NCBI RefSeq assembly: GCF_040958095.1
Contig: NC_091188.1
Span: forward strand, 39,830,734-39,894,733
Direction: 5' to 3'
Length of the DNA: 64,000 nucleotides
Source of the DNA: Procambarus clarkii
Taxonomy: Eukaryota > Arthropoda > Malacostraca > Decapoda > Cambaridae
In this document: positions 57,300 through 64,000 of the stretch, piece after piece
How positions within the stretch are numbered: position 1 is the stretch's first letter
How the letters are laid out: each line of letters begins with the position of its first letter
Position numbers and translations under genes: made by a program
The notes under the pieces: generated by a model
The model's input: the letters and a program-made list of their open reading frames with translations, nothing else
What the model was told of the DNA's origin: nothing
Database searches by the model: none

Positions 57300-57648
57300 T
57301 AATAATAATTCATTGTGTCGGGGGACAGGAAGCCAGAGTGTATTCATACACGTTAGACTTATATCGAGGTCCAGCAACCAGGAGGCCTGGTCAGCGACCG
57401 GGCCGCGGGGACGCTAAGCCCCGGAAACACCTCAAGATAACGTCAAGGTAGTTCCCCCTCAAGGTCAAATTACTGACCCCACTCAGAATACAACCCCACA
57501 AGCTGACTAACTCCCGAGTGCCTACTTACTGTTAGGTGAACAGGGCCTTAGGTGATAGGAAATGTGCCCAACCATTTGTCCCGCCTGGTATTCGAACCTG
57601 GAGTTCTCAACTGCGCATCGAGAACGAACCCTACTACTATTGGGACCC
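57300..57648 (-). repeat. SINE-2 interrupted by a SINE-1/LINE-Q tail fragment
   Basis: Minus strand: B box AGGTTCGAATACCAGG near 57590, GCAGTAAATAGG-type body at 57520-57540 and the GGTCAGTAATTTGACC-type tail at 57460-57485. At 57371-57450 a plus-strand fragment AGCAACCAGGAGGCCTGGTC ... CACCTCAAGATAACGTCAAG is inserted. Confidence 0.8.
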
Positions 57649-57899
57649 TTCCTGGTAGTATGATGATATGGGTGACTATAACCTTTCCACTGCTGCCCAC
57701 AGGTTGGGGGAGGGGGTGTGTACAAGATAAACATATCAACTATGACACTAGATCTTTACATATTCAAATTGCTTAATTTAGAGACTGTATTTGTAGTTGA
57801 TCTCGAACCCATTGTTGATATAACAATACAGTATACTGTACATTAAATTTGTAACCAGCTCATCAGGACTGTAACTTGCTTAGCTAAATGAATTTTGGA

Positions 57900-57934
57900 C
57901 ATATAATGGGCTCAGGGACTGAGCCCATTATATG
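57900..57934. repeat. Perfect 16-bp hairpin with 3-nt loop
   Basis: CATATAATGGGCTCAG at 57900-57915, loop GGA, exact reverse complement at 57919-57934. It lies downstream of the zinc-finger gene. Confidence 0.97.
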
Positions 57935-58133
57935 CCTCCATAACCCTTTCAACTACTGTCCATAGAATGGGTATGGGGTGCATAATAAATGAAATAAATT
58001 AAACTGATATACATCTCGCAATACATTACTGTACTACCAAATTAAACGATGTAAAATTTATCCAACATATACACTATATGGTGCCTTGTAAAATTAATAT
58101 CAAGATTATTCCCCTCAAAACAAGACACTAGGC

Positions 58134-59334
58134 CTAGTGAGGTTCATCACCTGAATGCATTAATACATGCTTTCTCATACTAGTACGATGCTTAAATCTT
58201 TTCCCACACTTCGGACATTCATGAGGTTTATTATCCGTGTGCACTAACATGTGACTTATTTTACCGTAACGGTGTCTAAATGTTTTCCCACATTCTGGAC
58301 ACTCATAAGGTTTATCATCCGAATGCACAACCCTGTGTGCCTTCATATTATTAAGTAGACTGAACCCTCTCCCACAATCAGGACATTCATGAGGTCTATC
58401 ACCTGTATGCACTAACATGTGTTTTTTCACATTATGATGATATCTAAATCTTTTTCCACACTTTGGACATTCATGAGGTTTAGCATCCACATGTACTAAC
58501 ATGTGTCTCATCATATTGCGTCGATCTTTAAATCCCTTCCCACATTCTGGACACTCGTGAGGTTTATCATCCGTATGCACCATCGTATGTTGTTTCATAT
58601 TTTCTAGACGACTGAATGTTTTTCCACACTCGGGACATTCGTGAAGTTTATCCTCCGCATGCGTTATCATGTGACTTAATACACCGCCACGATCTTTGAA
58701 TCTTCTCCCACACTCCGCACACTCAAAACGTTTAACATCAGTATGCACAATCCTGTGTCTTTTCATACCTTCGAGACGACTAAAGGTTTTCTCACATTCT
58801 GGGCACTCGTAAGGTTTATCCTTCGTATGCACCCTCATGTGTCTTTTCATACTTTCAGGACGACTGAATGTTTTTTCCACATTCTGGACATTCATGATGT
58901 TTATCCACTGTATGCATCACCATGTGTTTCTTCATATGATCATGACGACTAAATGTTTTCCCACATTCTGGACATTCATGAAGCTTAACAGTCGTATGCA
59001 CCATCCTGTGTCTCTTCATATATTCAGGATGACTGAACGTTTTCCCACATTCTGGACATTCATGAGGTTTATCACCTGTATGCACTGACATGTGACTTAT
59101 TATTTGGCTACGGCGGCTAAAGCTTTTCCCACACTCTTGGCACTCGAAAGGATTGTCGGGTTTATTTCCCGTATGCGCCTTCATGTGATACAACATATTA
59201 CTTTGGTATCTAAATTTTTTCATGCACTCAACACACTCGAAAGGTTTATCATCTGTATGCATCACCATGTGTTGCTTCAAATGAGCCAGACGATTGAATA
59301 TTTTCCCACATTCTAGACACTCGTGATGTTTCAT
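58134..59334 (-). CDS. C2H2 zinc-finger protein, 14 fingers, one-base frameshift
   Basis: From ATG at 59334 (an in-frame TAA lies six codons upstream) the minus strand encodes tandem 28-residue Kruppel-type fingers, for example ECLECGKIFNRLAHLKQH, ECQECGKSFSRRSQIISH and ECPKCGKRFKHRTSMRKH, joined by H-T-x-D-K-P-x-E-C linkers. Five fingers lie before and eight after a finger broken at 58871-58876, where a T6 run (A6 on the coding strand) has one base more than the frame needs. The span is 1201 bases; removing one gives exactly 400 codons. So either a homopolymer sequencing error or a true frameshift. Probable nuclear DNA-binding regulator; no KRAB, ZAD or BTB domain in this exon. The fingers are very alike, suggesting recent tandem duplication. 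Upstream 5' UTR exons are likely. ATG is followed by the first finger within three residues. Confidence 0.9.
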
Positions 59335-59379
59335 TTTTCTTATTTGCGTGAGTTATCACACTTTATTGCTGCAAAACTT

Positions 59380-59500
59380 GAACTCGCCTATTTGTGCTTG
59401 TGGGGGTTGAGCTCTGGCTCTTTGGTCTCGTCTCTAAACTGTCAATCAACTGGTGTACAGGGACCTGAGCTTACTGGGCCCAGTAGGCTACTGCGGCGTC
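59380..59500 (-). repeat. LINE-P 3' terminal fragment
   Basis: GTGCTTGTGGGGGTTGAGCT, GGCTCTTTGGTCTCGTCTCT and GTCAATCAACTGGTGTACAG match the LINE-P 3' UTR at 14620-14680. It lies only 50 bp upstream of the zinc-finger ATG, so it is in the 5' UTR or an intron. Confidence 0.85.
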
Positions 59501-59509
59501 TTGTGCGGT

Positions 59510-59920
59510 AGGGGCGTGTCTCCGGGAGACACTGTCATTGGGAAGGCTAATTAAGGCTTTCTTCTACCGTCTTCTTTGTGGTATGTGCAGTTTGTATAAG
59601 GATTTACGCTATGACTTGGTGGTGAATTGAAGGCAGCAAAGCAAAGCCTGGTGGCGTAGAGAAGTATGGACAATGGAGCTGTCCCTCCTACATTTCCCTT
59701 CTGCTGAGCGCCTCTTCCTTCGGCTACAGCGGCTCAGACCACACAGAACAAAGCTGATTTAGAGGAACGACGACCCGTGAGTCGCCACCATCAGTACACG
59801 TCGAGTTGGTCACCTGGCGTCTGCACCATTGTTGATGTTTGGAAGCGTCTTGGTAGCCGTCCACAGCTTGACCCGGAATTAAGGCTATGACGTCACACCT
59901 CGTAAGCCTTATTTGTATAA
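59510..59920 (-). promoter_or_regulatory. GC-richer block upstream of the zinc-finger gene, possible promoter
   Basis: It contains the palindromic TGACGTCA (CRE-type) at 59887-59894 and a higher CpG content than the surroundings, and has no recognisable transposon. The promoter role is inferred from position and composition. Confidence 0.35.
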
Positions 59921-60329
59921 TATAGAATTTTATATATTTATTTTGGTTATGGTAAATTAGGATAGGATAGGTAATCTCAGTTATATTAATTTTTGTTAAT
60001 TAGGTTATGTTTACAGAGTAGCGAAGACGCTGCAAGGCGTATCTATTGGCCGTTTTTAGACCCCTCGTTTCAGCAATACTGATATAAAGGATACGCGCCT
60101 AAAAATAACCCATAGATATACTAAAATGTTATTTTAAGAACTATTAATATGGAGATCCTTCGATGGTCGTCGCCCATCAATCAACAAGATAAAATGAAGT
60201 TTTTTTTTATCTATTAGAGGTGTCTATAAAAATTATCAGAGCTGCAATGTCTGGAACAACCTGTTTATGTGAATGAATGTTTAACCAAGTACCTCTTTTT
60301 GGGTCTATAAATATAATAATAATTTAATA
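59921..60329. other. AT-rich, no recognisable element
   Basis: Nothing supported. Confidence 0.4.
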
Positions 60330-60455
60330 ATAATAATTTTTATTTAGGCAAAGGTACAGACATAAAGAGATTTTACAAAGTTTGTTGGCTTTATAGATAA
60401 GAGCTAGTACATACAATGCCTAAAGCCACTATTACGCAAAGCGTTTCGGGCAGAA
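60330..60455 (-). repeat. LINE 3' end, reverse orientation
   Basis: TTTATTTAGGCAAAGGTACA, CATAAAGAGATTTTACAAAG, CTAAAGCCACTATTACGCAA, GCGTTTCGGGCAG. Near-identical to 12825-12960. Confidence 0.8.
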
Positions 60456-60949
60456 GCAGAAATGTTTGAATATTTCACCATAACTACCTCTTACTTAAAC
60501 TTTACTAGTATGGAATCCAAGGCCTTGCTCTAAACTATATTCGATTCATTCTTAGCACTAGACACCAAAATGTAGCCATCAATGCTTGTGCTGGAAACTC
60601 GCACTGTATATAGTGCTACCCAATTGCCCGCAATATGTACCTATGCCATAGAACTTTACCATTGTAATCATTGTTGTTATCTTATATCATGTTATACACA
60701 TAGTTTGCTACATTATATCTTGCAATAATCCTCAAATTATGCTAAAATGTACCTTTGGATAACCCCTAAATTTACTTTAATGTACAGTACCTACTTTTTT
60801 TTGTCAAATTTCTTATACAATTTATTTTTTTATATCTTCTTACAATGCATTTTTATACCTTCTTACAATGTATTTTAATACTTTTTTATGATATACCTAT
60901 AAAAAAAAATTAAATTTTGCTTGAAATTATCTTAAAATTATATGTTAGA

Positions 60950-61075
60950 TTCAGGATCTGCCCGAAATGCTATGCATGCTAGTGGCTTTACTTAAATGTA
61001 AAATTTCAAGTCTCTGTACTCTCATGAACCCAATGTACCTTCTTGTATATAAATAAATAAATAAATAAATTTACT
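60950..61075 (+). repeat. LINE 3' end with (AAAT)n tail
   Basis: GATCTGCCCGAAATGCTATG, TAGTGGCTTTACTTAAATG, CTCATGAACCCAATGTACCT and a terminal run of AAAT units. The end of the copy at 63510 is the same. Confidence 0.8.
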
Positions 61076-61312
61076 CCATGTAACTTATTAACTCCATGTA
61101 ACCTACCTTACTTCCATATGTCAACCCATGTCTTACTATTTAAAAAAAAAAAATGCTGTTTGTTGACCAACTTGTATATTGGTTATTTTCTACCATGTTC
61201 CCCCACCCTTTTTTTCATCTTTTATTATTTTTTTTTCTTTCAACGCAATTTATACTTAAAGCTCGATTAGTATTAAGTTTTAGTCTAAGTATTTTTTCCC
61301 CACCTCACCTTG

Positions 61313-61470
61313 CCCGAAATGCTATGCGTACTAGTGGCTTTAGGTATTGTATGTACTACCTCTATCTTTAAATCAAACAGAATGTTTGTACTGTAACTCT
61401 GCAACTATGTACAGTATGTACTTTTCCTAAATAAATTATTATTATTATTATTAAATAAATAAATAACGCC
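61313..61470 (+). repeat. LINE 3' end with (ATT)n and (AAAT)n tail
   Basis: GCCCGAAATGCTATGCGTAC, TAGTGGCTTTAGGTATTG, TAACTCTGCAACTATG, then a TTATTATTA/AAATAAATA tail. Confidence 0.8.
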
Positions 61471-62030
61471 CCCACTCTACCATTAACCATAGGAGTGCCA
61501 CAGGGTAGCATCCTGGGGCCTTGCCTATCTCTTATATACATCAGCCTTATATTTTATGGTCTCACCTGATTTTTAGTCATATTTGATTTGTTTTTGTATT
61601 GAGGCAGGTATTTTTCCCCTGATTCAATGTATGACTAACCATCCTGTGAGATGGGAATACAGTATTGAATAAACTTATAGCCAGCTGTTTAGTCAGAGCT
61701 GTTTTGTTTTTGTATTAAATTAAGGCAGGTATTATCTCCCCCTAATTCCATGTATGACTAACCATCCAGTGAGATAGGAATAATAATTGAACCTATAGCT
61801 AGTTCTTGATCTACACAGTGTAATATCTAATATAGCAGTAGCAGCAGCATTGCTGTGTATACCTAATTTTGCTAAAAAAAAATATATATATATACATCAA
61901 TGATTTGCCAAATGTCTAACCTTCTAAAACCTATACTATTTGCTGACAATACTACCTTCATCTATCTGACCTCAACCCACACACACTAAATAATATTGTT
62001 AATAACGAATTAAAATAGAGTACTGTACTC
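61471..62030 (+). mobile_element. LINE RT fragment split by a 345-bp insertion
   Basis: Left part: TIGVPQGSILGPCLSLIYI (motif B), ending at 61543. Right part from 61889: YINDLPNVSNLLKPILFADN and TTFIYLTST (motif C, FADN in place of FADD). Without the insertion at 61544-61888 the frame reads straight through. Confidence 0.83.
61544..61888 (+). mobile_element. 345-bp insertion with 11-bp target duplication
   Basis: TATATACATCA occurs at 61533-61543 and 61889-61899. The insert contains a roughly 120-bp imperfect direct repeat (landmark ATGTATGACTAACCATCC at 61628 and 61749) and ends in an A9 run. Features fit a retroposed short element. No coding frame; no tRNA-like head seen. Confidence 0.8.
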
Positions 62031-62339
62031 ATAAATGTCAACCAACAAGCTCACACACTAGCAAAGACCTACTACATTTTATTTGGAAGTAAATCATCAA
62101 ATAAAATTCACTTCAGACAATGACAATGATAGACAAAAGTTTACATTAGCAATTTTTTTTTTTTATCAAGCTTAGGTATGCACAGCAATGTGCTGCCACC
62201 CTATTCTGTTTGAAATATTACACAGTGTAGAGAAACAACTAGCTGTAGTTTTCAGAGGAGACAATACCAGCCTCAATACAAAAACAAATCCACTTTGACT
62301 AAAAATCTGGAGAGAACATGAAGTGTAAGACTGATCTAT

Positions 62340-63420
62340 TAGCCTCCACTAGCAAAATCTGGATACAGCTCAAGAAAATCTTCCAAAATTCCTGAGTGTA
62401 TGAAGTAATTACAGAGCTCAAAGTACCTCATTCCATTTGGTTTGAAGTTATAACAAGGCAATCATAGATATAGTGTTAGAGAGTATGTCTTAGCTCTTGT
62501 TCATATAGTTTACAATTGGAATGTTCACCATTGGGGGATTCATTACCTGCAGTCACCTGCCATAGATATTGACATCTCAGCCTAATTCTGGCAATTACAA
62601 TGTCACACAATGTGGATGTTTTATGCTGCCCGTACATATAATTCTCGGTTCTAAACATGTCATAGCTCTTTATACTTGAGTTTTCTGGCCTTTGTGTGTC
62701 AATGATGGCACTTCTGTTTTCCCTAATTTCCTGAAATATTGTGGCTTTTAAAGCAGAGATTGGAATACAGTACCTATATCCAACTATCTGGAAGCTCCAA
62801 GAATTATCCTCATGGCTTCGTTTTGAATTTTCTCTAAACCTTTCAGCCTATTGCTTAGGAAGACTAATAAGGTGCAGGGCATGGTAGTCAACTAGTGACC
62901 TGATGAACATCATGTAGAACATTCTGGCATATTTGACATTAATATCAATATGCTTTCCAGCAAGCATTCTTAGCCTTTCTTTAAGCTTAAATTGTAGTTC
63001 ACTTACAATGTCACTATTAATATTCACACCCAGGTACAGTATTTGTATTGCCTGCAGTTTTCAATGTGCTGATCATTGACTTTAAAAACATGAGGATTAT
63101 TGATTTTGGGGGCATAAGTTCCTGGTTTTACCTGTGGAGACGATAAGTCCACATTCAATACATTTATTTGCAAGTGTATCAAGGATAGTCTGCAGTTGGT
63201 TACCACTGTTTGCAATAACGCAAATGTCGTCTGCATAGCAGATGACAGCCTCATCGACTTGTGTAGGTATGTCAGCTATTAATCTATGTATCAGCACATT
63301 GAAAAGCATAGGACTGAGGACTCCGCCCTGAGGTGTGCCAAATTCATTTAAGTCTACCATGTATGAATACATTATGACTTCCTGTCCTCTGACACAATGA
63401 ATTCTGAATTATAAAACCTT
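62340..63420 (-). mobile_element. LINE RT relic (CYADD type)
   Basis: 63372-63097: FGTPQGGVLSPMLFNVLIHR (motif B), DEAVICYADDICVIANSGNQ (motif C), CGLIVSTGKTRNLCPQ. 63254-63024 continues with NPHVFKVNDQHIENCRQYKY. Much further 3', 62658-62476: TLCDIVIARIRLRCQYLWQV, then NESPNGEHSNCKLYE (cysteine/histidine-rich tail). The middle is degenerate. A different family from the other LINEs here (PQGGVLSP and YADD motifs). Confidence 0.78.
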
Positions 63421-63509
63421 GTTCCTAAATGCTAATCCTGATCTGAAACTCTTCCTTAACAGATGTAACAGAACCCATGGGCACCACACTAGAAATAAAT
63501 AAATAAACA

Positions 63510-63600
63510 CCAAACCTCGTGTACTCTCACAAACCCAATGTACCTTCTTGTATACATACATAAATAAATAAATAAATATTAAATAAATAAATAAATCTCT
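63510..63600 (+). repeat. LINE 3' end with (AAAT)n tail
   Basis: GTGTACTCTCACAAACCCAA and TGTACCTTCTTGTATACATA followed by AAAT runs, as at 60950-61075. Confidence 0.8.
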
Positions 63601-63639
63601 TTGATATCCTCAGTCAAACTAAATTTACATGAGGGCCAC

Positions 63640-64000
63640 TAAAACTCTTAGGGGCTTCGACAAGGACAGGAAGCTGGCAGCTTATCAAAGGTCCTCCCCC
63701 CCCCCATTTGCCCTTATAATTTTTTGCAATTGGATTTTTAAAATGTAAGTCCTTTGGCATTTACAGCTTCAGCAGGTAGTTCCATGGGTTTATAACCCTG
63801 TGGGTAAAAAAGCATCTCCTGTTCTCAGTCCTACATTATAGCTTGTTGAGATTGAAACCATTGCTCCTTGTGTTACATCTGATCTTTTGAAGAAATTGTC
63901 CAGATCCACATCTTCCAAATTGTTCTGTATTTTAAGTTTCAATGAGATCTGCCCTGTCATGCCTGGTTTTCAGTATTGTTAGCCCTGTGGCCCTCAACCA
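63640..64000 (-). mobile_element. LINE-S 3' end, cut by window edge
   Basis: The minus strand encodes RATGLTILKTRHDRADLIET-like and LKIQNNLEDVDLDNFFKRSD segments, then a 3' UTR with CTTTGATAAGCTGCCAGCTT. A C6 run lies near 63698. Confidence 0.82.

Noticed and set aside
58743-59316. Plus-strand frames of 69-83 codons with repeated phenylalanine-rich sequence
   Set aside because: They are antisense shadows of the zinc-finger array.
1-64000. Integrated virus or bacterial contamination
   Set aside because: I saw no viral structural or polymerase genes, no operons and no Shine-Dalgarno-led gene runs; all RT sequences fit non-LTR retrotransposons.

Overview
This is a window of animal nuclear DNA, most likely from a decapod crustacean (crayfish, shrimp or lobster type). 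The reasons are the intron-rich layout, two metazoan orthologues with arthropod-like divergence, and a dense mixture of tRNA-derived SINEs, several non-LTR retrotransposon families, pogo/Tigger-like DNA transposons and TTAA-flanked elements. The decapod assignment is an inference from the repeat style, not from a database match.

Three host protein genes can be supported. (1) On the minus strand, four exons at 34208-34406, 24231-24399, 19824-19960 and 3767-3969 join in frame, with GT/AG borders, into a 235-residue orthologue of HAPSTR1 (human C16orf72), a nuclear stress-response regulator. Its introns (about 9.8, 4.3 and 15.9 kb) hold most of the mobile DNA in the left half. (2) On the plus strand, 40779-41924 is a complete intronless 381-residue orthologue of human C5orf22 (UPF0489 family). 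It lies head to head with HAPSTR1 and follows a good splice acceptor at 40663. (3) On the minus strand, 58134-59334 encodes a C2H2 zinc-finger protein of 14 fingers, broken by one extra base in a homopolymer at 58871-58876.

The rest is mostly repeats. Four TTAA-flanked, piggyBac-like non-autonomous elements (5040-6787, 15277-17365, 21849-23459, 27461-29814) share a conserved head, terminal inverted repeats and reiterated modules of about 185 bp. A fifth copy, in reverse orientation, is split by a LINE with a restriction-like endonuclease (9346-11700). An internally deleted piggyBac transposase relic lies at 8138-8590. Four pogo/Tigger-like elements lie at 13293-14072, 30212-31658, 37028-37956 and 38996-39996. 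Non-LTR elements fall into at least six groups, labelled here LINE-R (restriction-like endonuclease), LINE-N (most complete copy at 47172-50470), LINE-P, LINE-Q, LINE-S and an I-like element with an RNase H domain. tRNA-derived SINEs come in three groups; the commonest (SINE-1) shares its 3' tail with LINE-Q.

Layout: 1-3766 HAPSTR1 3' flank and a long foldback; 3767-34406 HAPSTR1 with repeat-filled introns; 34407-40660 divergent intergenic region with SINEs, LINE-S and two Tigger elements; 40660-42460 C5orf22 gene; 42460-57300 LINE and SINE accumulation; 57300-59920 zinc-finger gene and probable promoter; 59920-64000 LINE 3' ends and RT relics. I see no CRISPR array, rRNA or convincing functional tRNA gene. 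The candidate system most worth attention is the set of nested, mutually dependent mobile elements: the SINE-1/LINE-Q tail sharing and the TTAA elements with promoter-like modules.
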